64,000 bases of DNA from Tenacibaculum mesophilum (GTDB lineage Bacteria; Bacteroidota; Bacteroidia; Flavobacteriales; Flavobacteriaceae), in assembly GCF_003867075.1 (NCBI RefSeq), contig NZ_CP032544.1, positions 2,288,001-2,352,000 of the forward strand, given 5' to 3'. Below are positions 1 to 10,507 of the stretch, piece by piece; position 1 is the first letter of the stretch; each line of letters starts with the position of its first letter. A program made the translations under genes and the position numbers. Below the pieces are notes generated by a model. It was given only the letters and a program-made list of their open reading frames with translations, did no database searches and was not told the DNA's origin.

Positions 1-81
1 TTTAGCTATAAAAAGACTATCAACAGGTTGTTGCGCAAAAATTGAAGTTGTAAAAAGTAGTAGTGTTAATAATTTCTTCAT
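1..81 (-). CDS. Partial secreted protein, N-terminus only
   Basis: The first 27 codons of a minus-strand gene that runs off the left edge. The start is a clear ATG at 81, followed by two lysines, a leucine-rich hydrophobic stretch and the cleavage-like FAQQ, so it carries a Sec signal peptide and is exported to the periplasm or outer membrane. Nothing downstream is visible, so no function can be given. It begins 7 bases after the exonuclease III stop and may be co-transcribed with it. Confidence 0.75.
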   Translation of the reverse strand, partial: MKKLLTLLLFTTSIFAQQPVDSLFIAK

Positions 82-88
82 GTTGGTT

Positions 89-850
89 TTATAAATCTAA
101 TTCAACTGCAATTGGGCAATGATCTGAATGTTTTGCTTCTGGTAAAATATATGCTCTTGAAATTTTATCTTTTAATGGTTCGGTTACCATGTTGTAATCA
201 ATACGCCAACCTTTATTATTCGCTCTTGCATTTGCTCGATAACTCCACCAAGAATACTCTTGTTTTTCTGGGTGCAAGTGACGGAAACTATCAATAAATC
301 CACTATTGATAAACTTCCCTAGCCATTCACGCTCTTCTGGTAAAAACCCAGATACTCCTTTCATTTTCGGGTTGTGAATATCTATTTCTTCATGACAGAT
401 GTTGTAATCTCCACAAATAACCAAGTTAGGAATTTCTTTTCTTAACTCTGTAGCATAGGTTAAAATTTCATCCATGTAGTTGAACTTATAGTCTAATCGA
501 GCACTATTAGTTCCTGAAGGTAAATACATACTCATTACAGAGACCTCATCAAAATCTACACGAAGATTTCTCCCTTCAAAATCCATAGATTCTATTCCTG
601 TACCATACTCTACATGGTTTGGTTCTTCTTTACAAAAAATTGCTACTGATGAATACCCTTTTTTCTCTGCTGAAAACCAATAATGGTATGGATACCCAGC
701 GTTTTCAAACTCAGTTACATCTAATTGTTCTTTATGAGCTTTGGTTTCTTGAATACATATTACATCAGGGTTCGCTGCTTGTAACCAATCGATAAACCCT
801 TTTTTTAATGCTGCTCTAATTCCGTTTACGTTGTATGAGATTATTTTCAT
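89..850 (-). CDS. xth: Exodeoxyribonuclease III (AP endonuclease family)
   Basis: Cytoplasmic base-excision repair enzyme that cleaves DNA at abasic sites and removes 3' blocks or nucleotides. At 253 residues it is the usual size of the ExoA/XthA family. Visible family motifs are the start strand with NVNGIR (Asn7), the metal-binding QETK near residue 35, the GDYN-ICHEEID segment and the C-terminal SDHCPI containing the catalytic Asp-His. The ATG at 850 directly begins the first beta-strand (MKIISYN), which supports this start. It is followed closely by a secreted-protein gene of unrelated role and is separated from scoB by a terminator hairpin. Confidence 0.95.
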   Translation of the reverse strand: MKIISYNVNGIRAALKKGFIDWLQAANPDVICIQETKAHKEQLDVTEFENAGYPYHYWFSAEKKGYSSVAIFCKEEPNHVEYGTGIESMDFEGRNLRVDFDEVSVMSMYLPSGTNSARLDYKFNYMDEILTYATELRKEIPNLVICGDYNICHEEIDIHNPKMKGVSGFLPEEREWLGKFINSGFIDSFRHLHPEKQEYSWWSYRANARANNKGWRIDYNMVTEPLKDKISRAYILPEAKHSDHCPIAVELDL

Positions 851-869
851 CTATTTTTAAAACACAAAA

Positions 870-901
870 ACGTAAAGCTTAACGCTTTACGTCTTTTTTT
901 T
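870..901. terminator. Bidirectional terminator after scoAB
   Basis: Inverted repeat ACGTAAAGC / GCTTTACGT (870-892) with a 5-base loop. A run of eight T follows on the plus strand and A-rich sequence precedes it, so it also works for the minus-strand scoA-scoB transcript. Confidence 0.8.
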
Positions 902-915
902 ATCCTATAATTTTG

Positions 916-1569
916 TTAAATATTCATTTCTGGAATGTCTCCTTCGACTATTAAAGTTCCTTCTGTAGCTGCTTGAATTTCTTCTACAGATACTCCCGGT
1001 GCTCTTTCTAATAAGTAAAATTTACTGTCTTTAATTTCTAATACCGCTAGGTTGGTTACAATTTTAGTTACACAACCTACACCTGTTAATGGTAAGGAAC
1101 ATTTTTTAAGTAGCTTCGATTCTCCTCTTTTATTGGTATGCATCATTGCTACAATAATGTTATCGGCAGAGGCTACTAAATCCATTGCCCCCCCCATACC
1201 TTTTACCATTTTTCCTGGTATTTTCCAGTTTGCTATATCTCCATTTTCAGCTACTTCCATAGCTCCTAAAATAGTTAAGTGAACATGTTTACCACGAATC
1301 ATTGAAAAGCTAGTAGCAGAATCAAAAAAACTAGCTCCTGGCATAGTTGTTATAGTTTGTTTTCCTGCATTGATAATATCAGCATCTTCTTCTCCTTCAA
1401 AAGGAAAAGGTCCCATACCTAATACTCCATTTTCTGATTGAAACTCTACTTCAATATCATCACGAACAAAATTGGCTACTAATGTTGGAATTCCGATACC
1501 AAGGTTTACATAATATCCGTCTTTTACTTCTTTTGCGATTCTTTTCGCTATTCCGTTTTTATCTAACAT
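916..1569 (-). CDS. scoB: 3-oxoacid CoA-transferase subunit B
   Basis: Beta subunit of succinyl-CoA:3-ketoacid CoA-transferase, which moves CoA between succinyl-CoA and acetoacetate in ketone-body and branched-chain catabolism. The 217-residue length is normal. The catalytic glutamate lies in SENGVLGMGP (Glu46), and the glycine-rich NLGIGIPTLVANF precedes it. It starts two bases after the scoA stop, so the subunits are translated as a pair and should assemble stoichiometrically. The transcript ends at the hairpin near 870-892. Confidence 0.95.
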   Translation of the reverse strand: MLDKNGIAKRIAKEVKDGYYVNLGIGIPTLVANFVRDDIEVEFQSENGVLGMGPFPFEGEEDADIINAGKQTITTMPGASFFDSATSFSMIRGKHVHLTILGAMEVAENGDIANWKIPGKMVKGMGGAMDLVASADNIIVAMMHTNKRGESKLLKKCSLPLTGVGCVTKIVTNLAVLEIKDSKFYLLERAPGVSVEEIQAATEGTLIVEGDIPEMNI

Positions 1570-1571
1570 AA

Positions 1572-2273
1572 CTAGCTTCTTTGTCTTACTGTTCGTTGTT
1601 CAATTCTCTTCTCATATTTTTCTCCTTGGAAAATGCGTTGTACAAAAATTCCTGGAATATGAATTTGATTTGGATCTAATTCTCCTACTGGAACTAACTC
1701 TTCAACCTCAGCAACTGTAATTGTAGCTGCCCCACACATATTAGGGTTAAAGTTTCTTGAAGTTCCTTTAAAAATTAAGTTTCCAGCAGCATCACCTTTC
1801 CATGCCTTTACAAAAGCAAAGTCTGCTTTAAATGCTGGCTCTAATACATACATTTTCCCGTCAAACTCACGAGTTTCTTTTCCTTCTGCTACCTCTGTTC
1901 CATAACCTGCTGGAGTATAAAATGCTGGAAATCCTGCTTGTGCTGCTCTACATTTCTCGGCTAAAGTTCCTTGAGGTGTTAATTCTACTTCTAATTCTCC
2001 GGATAACATTTGACGCTCAAATTCATCATTTTCTCCTACATAAGAAGAAATCATTTTCTTTATCTGACGATTTTGCAATAACAACCCTAAGCCAAAATCA
2101 TCAACTCCTGCGTTATTAGAAATACAAGTAACATCTTTTACTCCTATTTTTACTAACTCAGCAATAGCATTTTCAGGTATTCCGCATAAACCGAACCCTC
2201 CTAACATAAAGGTCATTCCATCTTGCACACCTTGCAATGCTTCTTGTACGTTATTTACTTTTTTATTTATCAT
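1572..2273 (-). CDS. scoA: 3-oxoacid CoA-transferase subunit A
   Basis: Alpha subunit of the same CoA-transferase. The CoA-binding glycine motif [11 protein letters not shown] is at residues 25-35 and [12 protein letters not shown] follows at about 53-64, both typical of the family; 233 residues is normal. It is the first gene of the scoAB pair. The 59-base gap to the penicillin-binding protein gene upstream has no obvious terminator, so read-through from the gldH-PBP1A set is possible but unproven. Confidence 0.95.
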   Translation of the reverse strand: MINKKVNNVQEALQGVQDGMTFMLGGFGLCGIPENAIAELVKIGVKDVTCISNNAGVDDFGLGLLLQNRQIKKMISSYVGENDEFERQMLSGELEVELTPQGTLAEKCRAAQAGFPAFYTPAGYGTEVAEGKETREFDGKMYVLEPAFKADFAFVKAWKGDAAGNLIFKGTSRNFNPNMCGAATITVAEVEELVPVGELDPNQIHIPGIFVQRIFQGEKYEKRIEQRTVRQRS

Positions 2274-2332
2274 TATAGTTGTTGTTTTAAGCTTTATCCT
2301 ACTAGGTGAGATTTTAAATACTTTACAATTTA

Positions 2333-4609
2333 CTAAAAATCCGTATCGTCTGGTACTGTTTCTTCTTCTCCTTCTTTAGCTTCTTCAACTTTTGAACAGT
2401 CTAAATTAATACTTATATCTTTAGGTTTTTCAAAATTTCCTTTACTAACCTCTAGCGTTTTATCTTCATAGCATTTTCTCATAAATATTCCCCATGTTGG
2501 TAGTGACATTGTTGCCCCTTGACCATATCTTAGTCCTGCAAAGTGTGTTGCTCTATCTTCTCCTCCTGTCCATACTCCAGTTACTAAGTTTGGCACCATT
2601 CCCATAAACCAACCATCTGATTGATTTTGTGTTGTACCTGTTTTACCTGCAATAGGATTCGTAAATTTATAAGGGAAACCTGTTACTGCATCTCCTCCTG
2701 ATGTCCATGTTGATCTTAAACGAGCTCCGGAACCTACTTGAGTTACTCCTTTCATTAAATCTAAAATCACATAAGCTGACTCTTCACTTAACACTTCTTT
2801 TGTCTCAGGAACAAACTCTTCTAAAACTGTTCCGTTTTTATCTTCAATTCGAGTAACCATTAGTGGACTAACACGTAACCCTTTGTTCGCAAAAGTTGAA
2901 TATGCACTAACCATTTCTAATAAAGATAAATCAATTGCTCCTAATGCAATAGACGGATTTGCTTCTAATTTGGATTGTATTCCTGAAGACTCTGCTAGTC
3001 GAACTACATTTATAGGTGAGACTTTATCAATTAATTGTGCTGTAATCACATTTACTGATTTTGCTAAGGCGTCTTTTAACGTTAATTCACCTCCATATTT
3101 ACCTCCTGCATTTTTTGGTGTCCAATCTTCTGGCATTCCATATTTTTCCTTCGGAATGGTGTATGGTGTGTTTGGTAATTTATCACAAGGTGACATTTTT
3201 AATTGATTAATTGCAGTAGCATATACAAAAGGTTTAAATGTAGAACCTACTTGGCGTTTTTGTTGCTCAACTGCATCATATTTAAAGTATCTATGATTAA
3301 TTCCTCCAACCCATGCTTTAATGTGACCTGTTTGAGGTTCAATAGACACCAAACCTGAACGCAAGAAGTGTTTATAATGACGTATTGAGTCATAAGGAGT
3401 CATTACTGTATCACGTTCACCTTTCCACGTAAAAATACGCATATCAGTAGCTGTGTTAAACACCTTATCTATTTCTTTTTCAGACTTACCTGCTGCTTTC
3501 ATTCGCTTATAGCGGTCTGAGTTTTGTTTTGCTCTTCTTATTATTTTTTCTATGTCCTTTTTCCCTATATCATAAAAAGGAGCTTTTTTATTTCTTTTTT
3601 GTTCTTTATCAAAATATGATTGAAGGTTTTCCATGTGTTCATAAACCGCTTCTTCAGCATATTTTTGCATACGAGAATCTATAGTAGTGTAAATTTTTAA
3701 TCCATCTCTATAAATATTATACTCTTCTCCATTTGGTTTTGGGTTTTCTTTAACCCACTCTTTTAAGATACTTCTTAAATGCTCTCTAAAATATGTTGCT
3801 AAACCGTCACTATGCCCTTCTCTGTTTATATTAAGTCCTAGACCTAATTTTTGTAATGAGTCTTTTTGTTTTAAAGTAATAAACTCACTTCTATTCATTT
3901 GCTTTAAAACAACATTCCTTCGTTGTTTTACCATCTCTTTTCTCCTTAAAGGATTAAAAAGGGAAGAGTTTTTAAGCATTCCTACTAGCATTGCTGATTC
4001 TTCTACGTCTAACTCCTTAGGTTCTTTTCCAAAATAAATTCGAGCTGCTGAACGAACACCTACTGCTTGATTTAAGAAGTCATATTTATTCAAATACATG
4101 GTTATGATTTCTTCTTTAGTGTATTGACGCTCTAGCTTAACAGCTACTACCCATTCTTTCACCTTTTGAAGTACTCTTTTGAAAATATTGCGAGAAGCTT
4201 TTCCTGTAAACAACATTTTTGCTAGTTGTTGGGTTATTGTACTCGCCCCTCCACTTCCTGGTTTTAAAACGGCTCTTGCTGTTCCTCTAAAATCAATTCC
4301 TGAATGTTCATAAAAACGCTCATCTTCTGTTGCAACTAACGCTTTTACCATATTTTGTGGAATGTCTTTATATTTTATAGGTGTTCTGTTTTCAACAGCG
4401 TACTTACCTAAAGTTTTACCATCAGCTGAAATAATTTCTGTAGCTAAATTATTCTCTGGGTTTTCTAACTCTTCAAAAGTAGGTAGTGCACCAAACACTC
4501 CCCAAGAAGCTAGTAAAAATAGTAGGCAAACAAATAAGAACCCTCCTAAAATGATACCCCAAAACCATTTAATGTACTTGCTAAAATTTGTTGTTTTTTT
4601 CTCTGTCAT
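2333..4609 (-). CDS. Class A penicillin-binding protein (PBP1A-like)
   Basis: Bifunctional peptidoglycan synthase anchored in the inner membrane with its enzyme domains in the periplasm. Residues about 14-36 form one membrane segment. The GT51 glycosyltransferase domain has the catalytic EDERFYEH (Glu95 region) and [15 protein letters not shown]. The transpeptidase domain has the active-site serine in GSTFKP (Ser456), SVN further on, and KTGT near residue 664. A charged linker at about 330-390 separates the domains, and the C-terminus is acidic ([10 protein letters not shown]). The ATG shares one base with the gldH stop codon, which indicates translational coupling. Confidence 0.95.
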   Translation of the reverse strand: MTEKKTTNFSKYIKWFWGIILGGFLFVCLLFLLASWGVFGALPTFEELENPENNLATEIISADGKTLGKYAVENRTPIKYKDIPQNMVKALVATEDERFYEHSGIDFRGTARAVLKPGSGGASTITQQLAKMLFTGKASRNIFKRVLQKVKEWVVAVKLERQYTKEEIITMYLNKYDFLNQAVGVRSAARIYFGKEPKELDVEESAMLVGMLKNSSLFNPLRRKEMVKQRRNVVLKQMNRSEFITLKQKDSLQKLGLGLNINREGHSDGLATYFREHLRSILKEWVKENPKPNGEEYNIYRDGLKIYTTIDSRMQKYAEEAVYEHMENLQSYFDKEQKRNKKAPFYDIGKKDIEKIIRRAKQNSDRYKRMKAAGKSEKEIDKVFNTATDMRIFTWKGERDTVMTPYDSIRHYKHFLRSGLVSIEPQTGHIKAWVGGINHRYFKYDAVEQQKRQVGSTFKPFVYATAINQLKMSPCDKLPNTPYTIPKEKYGMPEDWTPKNAGGKYGGELTLKDALAKSVNVITAQLIDKVSPINVVRLAESSGIQSKLEANPSIALGAIDLSLLEMVSAYSTFANKGLRVSPLMVTRIEDKNGTVLEEFVPETKEVLSEESAYVILDLMKGVTQVGSGARLRSTWTSGGDAVTGFPYKFTNPIAGKTGTTQNQSDGWFMGMVPNLVTGVWTGGEDRATHFAGLRYGQGATMSLPTWGIFMRKCYEDKTLEVSKGNFEKPKDISINLDCSKVEEAKEGEEETVPDDTDF

Positions 4610-5094
4610 TACTTTATTTTTTCTATTCTAAACCCTACATGAGTTATTCCTTCTAATTCTTCAATTCCTTCCAACTTTCCATTTTTTCGCATGGCTTGTC
4701 GAACCTTAAAAGTATATTCTCCTTTTCGGGGAAACGTTATGTTTTCTTTATAAAAAAGTTTATTCTCTTTAATGTCTGTAAAACCTTGTCCTAAAAATTT
4801 CCCTGTAACGTCTGCCATATCATATTCCAATGTATCTATGATTATTTGTCCGTCAGGAAAATTCATTTGCGTAATTAAAAAAAGATTGCTGTATGCATAA
4901 TCTTTATTATTTCTAAGGTTTATAAAAAGATTTTTCTTACCAATAGAGTCATTAATTGGAAATGTAAACTGTATTGCATTTTTTTTATTCCATGAGCTTT
5001 TAGGAAGCGCAATATAATTGTCAAACTCACTATTTGAGTCGCATGAAGCTAATAGTATGGCTACTAAAAAAATGATGCCAATTTTACTTCTCAT
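4609..5094 (-). CDS. gldH: Gliding motility lipoprotein GldH
   Basis: Lipoprotein of about 161 residues needed for Bacteroidota gliding motility and linked to type IX secretion. The start at 5094 (MRSKIG) was chosen because it begins a lipoprotein signal peptide (hydrophobic IIFLVAILLAS then Cys). The longer reading frame upstream merely overlaps the lysine-rich tail of the PSP1 gene. The mature part is beta-rich with the family's FDNYIALP start. It overlaps the PSP1 gene by 11 bases and PBP1A by one, forming a tight three-gene set of the kind seen in other flavobacteria. Confidence 0.9.
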   Translation of the reverse strand: MRSKIGIIFLVAILLASCDSNSEFDNYIALPKSSWNKKNAIQFTFPINDSIGKKNLFINLRNNKDYAYSNLFLITQMNFPDGQIIIDTLEYDMADVTGKFLGQGFTDIKENKLFYKENITFPRKGEYTFKVRQAMRKNGKLEGIEELEGITHVGFRIEKIK

Positions 5095-6520
5095 TATTGG
5101 TATTGTTTTTATTATCGCTATTATTTCTTTTTCGTTGATTGTTGTTTTTTCTTCTGGGATTTCTCGGTTTTTTTTGTTGTCCTTGTGGTTTATCAGTTGT
5201 TTTACTTTCTGGTTTTGGCTTTCTAGTTTTTGGATTGTTTTTAGGTCTTGGTTTCCTATTATCAACTCTCTTTTTTTCTGTTTTTTGGCCTCCTTCAGTT
5301 TTTTCCGTTTTTCCTTGTGGTTTTTTCTTTTGCCTTTTATTTGTTTGTGGCTGTTTCTCTACTTCCGCTTTATTTGCTGGTTTTCTTTTTCTACGCCTAC
5401 TGTTTTTACGACTTTTTTTAGGTGCATCAAAACGCGTTAAACTATCTTGACCTACAACATTCTCAAAATCGACAGAAACCTCTTCAGCTATCTCCAATTC
5501 ATATTCTTCTAACGGTAACGCAAGTTCATTATTTTTGTTTAATTCTATAATCTCTTGAACTTGATCTAACGATAGTTTATACCATTTAAAACTTTCCTCC
5601 TTGTAGGTATACCAAAGTAATTTTTTGAATATGTCCATTTTAACGAAAACAGCATCTCCTTTTTCTGTTTTTAGCACTTTATCTTGCTTCGGAAAGCTTT
5701 GTAATGCATCTAAATACGTGTCTAATTCGTAGTTTAAACAACACTTTAGTTTACCACACTGTCCTGCTAACTTTAATGGGTTTAATGACAGTTGCTGATA
5801 ACGGGCTGCTGCTGTATTTACTTTTCTAAAGTCGGTTAACCAAGTAGAGCAACATAATTCTCTACCGCATGAACCAATTCCTCCTAAACGAGCTGCTTCT
5901 TGGCGCATTCCTACCTGACGCATTTCTACTCGTATAGAAAAAGCACTAGCTAAGTCACGAATTAACTGACGAAAGTCTACACGTTCGTCTGCTGTATAAT
6001 AAAAAGTAGCTTTGGTTCCGTCTCCTTGATATTCAACATCAGAAAGTTTCATTTTTAAGCCTAAACGGCTAATTATTTCTCTTCCTTTTCGTTGTGTTTC
6101 TAACTCTCTTCCTCTGGCTTCCTGCCAAACATCAATATCTTTTTGAGATGCCTTTCTGTAAATTTTCTTTACATCATCACTATCCGCAGTAATTTTTCTT
6201 TTTTTCATTTGAACTCTTACTAGCTCTCCTGCTAAAGAAACAATACCAACATCGTGCCCTGAAGATCCTTCAACTGCAACCACATCTCCCATGGAAAGGG
6301 TTAAGTTTTCAGGATTTTTATAAAAGTGTTTTCGTCCATTTTTAAAACGGACTTCAAAAATATTAAATGGTGCTTCACCTGAAGGTAAAGTCATGTTCGA
6401 TAACCAATCAAAAACAGCGAGCTTATTTCCACTTCCACATGTGCCTGTTGCACAATTTCCGTTACTCTTACAGCCATTTGGCACACCGCTTTTGTTAGTT
6501 GAGCAACTGCTACAACTCAT
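5084..6520 (-). CDS. PSP1 domain protein (RicT/YaaT family)
   Basis: Cytoplasmic protein with a PSP1 domain related to Bacillus RicT (YaaT), which works with RNase Y and iron-sulfur partners; the role in Bacteroidota is less clear. The start at 6520 (MSCSSC) is preferred over the longer frame because the Cys-rich N-terminus is typical. The core has the paired cysteine motifs CGRELCC and CGKLKCC. The last 110 residues are a low-complexity Lys/Asn/Arg/Pro tail, probably disordered and nucleic-acid binding. It is the first gene of the PSP1-gldH-PBP1A set. Confidence 0.88.
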   Translation of the reverse strand: MSCSSCSTNKSGVPNGCKSNGNCATGTCGSGNKLAVFDWLSNMTLPSGEAPFNIFEVRFKNGRKHFYKNPENLTLSMGDVVAVEGSSGHDVGIVSLAGELVRVQMKKRKITADSDDVKKIYRKASQKDIDVWQEARGRELETQRKGREIISRLGLKMKLSDVEYQGDGTKATFYYTADERVDFRQLIRDLASAFSIRVEMRQVGMRQEAARLGGIGSCGRELCCSTWLTDFRKVNTAAARYQQLSLNPLKLAGQCGKLKCCLNYELDTYLDALQSFPKQDKVLKTEKGDAVFVKMDIFKKLLWYTYKEESFKWYKLSLDQVQEIIELNKNNELALPLEEYELEIAEEVSVDFENVVGQDSLTRFDAPKKSRKNSRRRKRKPANKAEVEKQPQTNKRQKKKPQGKTEKTEGGQKTEKKRVDNRKPRPKNNPKTRKPKPESKTTDKPQGQQKKPRNPRRKNNNQRKRNNSDNKNNTNNEK

Positions 6521-6691
6521 ACGATAATATATTTTTTTGAAATATTTTTTAAACCTGTGCATTTACAGTATCAAAAAATATTTTTATTATTTGATTTTCA
6601 GTCGTATAAAATTTACTTTATAACAACTATCCTTAATCTGTAAAGATACATATTCTAATGAAAAGTGAAAATTGATTTTTTTGTTAAAAAA

Positions 6692-6726
6692 AATGCTGCT
6701 TTTAAGTTAAAAAGCAGCATTTTTTA
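6692..6726 (-). terminator. Terminator of glnS
   Basis: Inverted repeat AATGCTGCTTTT / AAAAGCAGCATT around a short loop with A- and T-runs on both sides, 23 bases past the glnS stop codon. Confidence 0.85.
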
Positions 6727-6748
6727 TTTGTTTTTATGTCTTTAGGGA

Positions 6749-8440
6749 CTATTTGTTCTTCTTTGCCCAATTATCTCTTAGTCCAACCGTTTTATTGAAT
6801 ACTAAATTTTCTGCTGTTGAATCATCATCTACATTAAAATATCCTAAACGTTGGAACTGAAAACGATCTCCAATCTTTGCTGTTTGTAAGCTTGGTTCAA
6901 CATAAGCCGTAATTTTTTCTAGCGAATTCGGATTTAAAAATTCCATAAAATCTTTGTCTTTATGGCTATCCGGTGCTTCATCTGAAAACAACCTATCATA
7001 CGCTCTCACCTCAACTTTTACTGCATGTTTTATAGAAACCCAGTGTAAGGTTCCTTTCACCTTACGCTTACTTTCTTCTGTTCCACTTCCTGATTTTGTT
7101 AATGGATCATATGTACAGTGAATTACCGTAATGTTTCCATTTTCATCTTTTTCTACACTATTAGCCGTGATGAAATACGCATTCTTTAAACGCACTTCTT
7201 TTCCTAATTTTAAACGGAAGAATTTTTTGTTTGCTTCTTCTCTAAAATCTTCACGCTCTATATAAATCTCTCTTGAAAATGGAACTTCTCTTGTACCTGA
7301 ATTTTCATCTTCTGGATTGTTTTCAGCAATTAAAATCTCGTCTTGATCTTCTGGATAATTATCTATTACCACTTTTACTGGATCCAACACTGCCATCACA
7401 CGATTTGCTGTTTTATTTAAATCTTCTCTAATTTTAAACTCTAGTAATGCTACATCAATAACGTTTTCACGTTTAGAAACCCCTACCGTTTCAATAAAGC
7501 TACGTATAGAAGCAGGTGTATAACCACGACGACGTAATCCTGAAATAGTTGGCATACGTGGATCATCCCATCCTGAAACGATTCCTTCTTCAACCAACTT
7601 CATCAACTTACGTTTACTCATTACGGTATAACTTAAGTTTAAACGTGAGAATTCTCTTTGTTTTGGTGGTAATGGGTATTCTGATTGACTATATTCATAC
7701 ACATTATCTCTAAACCAATTGTATAGTTCACGGTGAGGTTTAAACTCTAATGAACATAGTGAATGGGAGATTTGCTCTATATAATCACTTTCTCCGTGTG
7801 TCCAGTCGTACATTGGATAAATTACCCAGTCACTTCCTGTACGGTGATGCTCTTTCTTTAAAATACGATACATTATAGGATCACGCATTAACATATTTGG
7901 TGAAGCCATATCTATTTTAGCACGTAACACATGAGAACCTTCTTCAAACTCACCGTTTTTCATACGTGTGAATAAATCTAAATTTTCTTCAATACTTCTA
8001 TCTCTATTTGGACCTGCTACTCCTGGTTGCGTTGGCGTTCCTTTTTGTTCTGCCATTGCTTCAGAAGATTGGTTGTCTACATATGCTTTTCCGTCTTTAA
8101 TTAATTGAACTGCCCAATCATATAATTGTTGGAAATAATCAGAAGAATAGCATTCTTTTTCCCACTGATACCCTAACCAAGCTACATCTCGCTTAATAGC
8201 GTCTACATATTCTTGCTCTTCTTTTGCTGGGTTTGTATCATCAAAACGAAGGTTTACTGGAGCATTGTATTTTTCTCCTAAACCAAAACTAATACCAATA
8301 GCTTTTGTATGTCCTATATGTAAGTATCCGTTTGGTTCTGGCGGAAAACGAAAACGCAAATTTTCTTTTGGCATTCCATTTGCCAAATCTTCTTCAACAA
8401 TTTGCTCTAAAAAATTCAATGATTTCTTTTCTTCTGACAT
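6749..8440 (-). CDS. glnS: Glutaminyl-tRNA synthetase
   Basis: Class I aminoacyl-tRNA synthetase that charges tRNA-Gln with glutamine in the cytoplasm. It has FPPEPNGYLHIGH (HIGH at residues 41-44) and the KMSKS-type loop VMSKRKL, followed by the beta-barrel anticodon-binding domains; 563 residues is the normal length. GlnRS rather than GluRS is indicated by the EPNGYLHIGH context and the RFDDTNPAKE segment. It is monocistronic, bounded by its own terminator and a 214-base upstream gap. Confidence 0.95.
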   Translation of the reverse strand: MSEEKKSLNFLEQIVEEDLANGMPKENLRFRFPPEPNGYLHIGHTKAIGISFGLGEKYNAPVNLRFDDTNPAKEEQEYVDAIKRDVAWLGYQWEKECYSSDYFQQLYDWAVQLIKDGKAYVDNQSSEAMAEQKGTPTQPGVAGPNRDRSIEENLDLFTRMKNGEFEEGSHVLRAKIDMASPNMLMRDPIMYRILKKEHHRTGSDWVIYPMYDWTHGESDYIEQISHSLCSLEFKPHRELYNWFRDNVYEYSQSEYPLPPKQREFSRLNLSYTVMSKRKLMKLVEEGIVSGWDDPRMPTISGLRRRGYTPASIRSFIETVGVSKRENVIDVALLEFKIREDLNKTANRVMAVLDPVKVVIDNYPEDQDEILIAENNPEDENSGTREVPFSREIYIEREDFREEANKKFFRLKLGKEVRLKNAYFITANSVEKDENGNITVIHCTYDPLTKSGSGTEESKRKVKGTLHWVSIKHAVKVEVRAYDRLFSDEAPDSHKDKDFMEFLNPNSLEKITAYVEPSLQTAKIGDRFQFQRLGYFNVDDDSTAENLVFNKTVGLRDNWAKKNK

Positions 8441-8535
8441 CTTTATAAATTATGTACGTGTTCTATTTTTGTTACCTTCTTATTGTTCTCTCTTAAAATA
8501 GAATCAATTAAGAGCTTCCTAAAAGGTTTAAGCAA

Positions 8536-8571
8536 CAAAATTACATAGAATCTATGAGATAATTACACAAA
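8536..8571 (-). promoter_or_regulatory. Possible glnS promoter
   Basis: On the minus strand, TAATTTTG (8536-8543) matches the Bacteroidota -7 box TAnnTTTG. A TTTG lies upstream at 8568-8571, with a spacing of 24 that is longer than usual. The call rests mainly on the -7 box. Confidence 0.35.
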
Positions 8572-8600
8572 GAAAATTATGGATTATTTTTTTTAATAAA

Positions 8601-8632
8601 AAAACGGAAAACCTGTATAGATTTTCCGTTTT
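8601..8632 (-). terminator. Terminator of the M1 peptidase gene
   Basis: AAAACGGAAAA / TTTTCCGTTTT inverted repeat (11-bp stem) 23 bases past the stop of the M1 aminopeptidase gene; A/T runs on both sides could serve either strand. Confidence 0.8.
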
Positions 8633-8654
8633 AATAATTTTATTTGGTTTGAAC

Positions 8655-10505
8655 TTACTTTCCGAACGAATTGTTTTCTTGATTTACGTCTGCCATTAGT
8701 TTTGATGGATCAATTTCAACTGATTTCACCTCTTTTTTTGTTGTAAAAGTGTATGTTGGATGTGCAAAAGTCCAATCTGTAATAACTGTAGCATTGGTTG
8801 GTTTCTCTCCACGCATCATACGTAAGGGAATATTAAATGATTCTTTTGAACCGTCTGTGTACGTTACCTCAACATCAATAGGCATTGGCATTAGACCAAT
8901 ACGTTCTAAGGTAATTTCTTTTCCGTTTACTGATTTTATTCCGTAATCGATAGTATGTGTTGTTTGCGTCCATTCATTTAAATACCAGTCTAACTGAAGT
9001 CCTGAAACTTTTTCAGCTGTACGTTTAATGTCATTTGGTGTTGGATGCTTAAAAGAAAAGTCTTCAAAATATTTCTTTAGTGTTTTTGCTACATTTTCTT
9101 TTCCAATAATATATTCTAATTGAGATAAGAAAATGTTTCCTTTTGAATAACTCGCAACTCCATACGCTGTATTTGTATGATACCTATCAGCATGTGTTGT
9201 TAAAGGTTCTTCAATATTATTTTTTACCACGTAATTATACCCTCGGTAAGATCCAGCATGTGGATTTTCTTTTCCTTCTCCTAAAATTTCATTTTCTGCT
9301 TTGTTTGAAATATAAGTGGTGAATCCTTCATCCATCCAAGGATGTTTACTTTCGTTAGTTGCTAACAAGAATTGAAACCAAGTATGTGCTAATTCGTGTG
9401 CTGTTACTCCAAATAAGCTTCCCCACTTACGTTGTCCTGTAATTAATGTACACATTGCATATTCCATACCTCCATCTCCTCCTTGAATAACTGAGTATTG
9501 CTTGTATGGATACTGACCTATGTGCTCACTAAAATACGTCATTAGTTCAGCTGTTTTAGGTTGTAACTTTTTCCAGTTTTCTAAATACTCAGCATCTAAT
9601 GTTTTCTTATAAAGGAAATGTAAGTCGATTCCATTATCCATTTTATAAGTATCATGAATAAACTCAGGATCTGCTCCCCAAGTAAAATCATGTACGTTTG
9701 GCGCAGTGAATTTCCATGTTAATTTATCTCCTGACGGAAGGTTTAACGGTTTTGTTTTGTCTTCGTAACCATGACCTACTTCTTGTGGGTTTTGTACATA
9801 TCCTGTTCCTCCAACTACATAATTTTTATCAATATGAAGTGTTACATCAAAATTACCCCAAACTCCATGGAATTCTCTTCCTAAGTATGGTGGTGTATGC
9901 CAACCTTCAAAATCATATTCAGCCATTTTAGGGTACCATTGTGTCATTGACAAAGCAACTCCTTCAGCACTATTACGACCCGAACGACGGATTTGTTTTG
10001 GTACTTGCGCATCAAAAATCATATCAAACGTTACACTTTCTCCTGGTTGAATTGGTTTGTTTAATGTAACTTCTAAAATCGTTCCAACAGTTTCGTGTTT
10101 TACTACCGAACCGTTTTGTTTTAAAGAACTTACTTTAATGTATCCTATTTCTGAAGGTGATAATTTACTAATACGATCTCCTACTCTTCTATCTGGATCT
10201 TGAATATTTCTTGAACGAACATCCATTTGTGAGTTTGGTTGAAACGCATTGAAATATAAATGATAGAATACCTTATTTAACGCATCTGGTGAATTGTTTG
10301 TGTACACCAATTTCTGTGTTCCTTTGTATTGGTATGTTTTAACATCCATATCAATATCAATAGTATAATCAACATGTTGCTGCCAATACCCTTGGCTAGA
10401 TTGCTTGTGTACTTTTGTCTTTGCTACAGTTTTGTTTTTTGTACTATTTACGGTAGCACAAGAAATAACCGGTAACAATAAAAGGCTTAAAATTATTTTC
10501 TTCAT
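8655..10505 (-). CDS. M1 family metallopeptidase, lipoprotein
   Basis: Secreted zinc aminopeptidase of the gluzincin family. The signal peptide ends in a lipobox-like PVISCAT, so Cys16 is likely lipidated and the protein anchored in a membrane. The substrate motif GGMEYA precedes the zinc motif HELAHTWFQF, and the third ligand glutamate lies in the following WMDEGFTTY. The 616-residue length suits M1 enzymes that lack the long C-terminal domain. It starts two bases after the small membrane-protein gene upstream, so the two form an operon. A role in peptide nutrition is inferred. Confidence 0.92.
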   Translation of the reverse strand: MKKIILSLLLLPVISCATVNSTKNKTVAKTKVHKQSSQGYWQQHVDYTIDIDMDVKTYQYKGTQKLVYTNNSPDALNKVFYHLYFNAFQPNSQMDVRSRNIQDPDRRVGDRISKLSPSEIGYIKVSSLKQNGSVVKHETVGTILEVTLNKPIQPGESVTFDMIFDAQVPKQIRRSGRNSAEGVALSMTQWYPKMAEYDFEGWHTPPYLGREFHGVWGNFDVTLHIDKNYVVGGTGYVQNPQEVGHGYEDKTKPLNLPSGDKLTWKFTAPNVHDFTWGADPEFIHDTYKMDNGIDLHFLYKKTLDAEYLENWKKLQPKTAELMTYFSEHIGQYPYKQYSVIQGGDGGMEYAMCTLITGQRKWGSLFGVTAHELAHTWFQFLLATNESKHPWMDEGFTTYISNKAENEILGEGKENPHAGSYRGYNYVVKNNIEEPLTTHADRYHTNTAYGVASYSKGNIFLSQLEYIIGKENVAKTLKKYFEDFSFKHPTPNDIKRTAEKVSGLQLDWYLNEWTQTTHTIDYGIKSVNGKEITLERIGLMPMPIDVEVTYTDGSKESFNIPLRMMRGEKPTNATVITDWTFAHPTYTFTTKKEVKSVEIDPSKLMADVNQENNSFGK

Positions 10506-10507
10506 GT

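Noticed and set aside
4609..5265. Long 218-codon form of the gldH frame
   Set aside because: The extra N-terminus lies inside the upstream PSP1 gene and would bury the lipoprotein signal; the ATG at 5094 fits.
5018..5450. Plus-strand frames of 103 and 140 codons opposite the PSP1 gene
   Set aside because: They are the antisense of its Lys/Arg-rich tail and read as Phe/Leu-rich nonsense; the minus-strand gene is clear.
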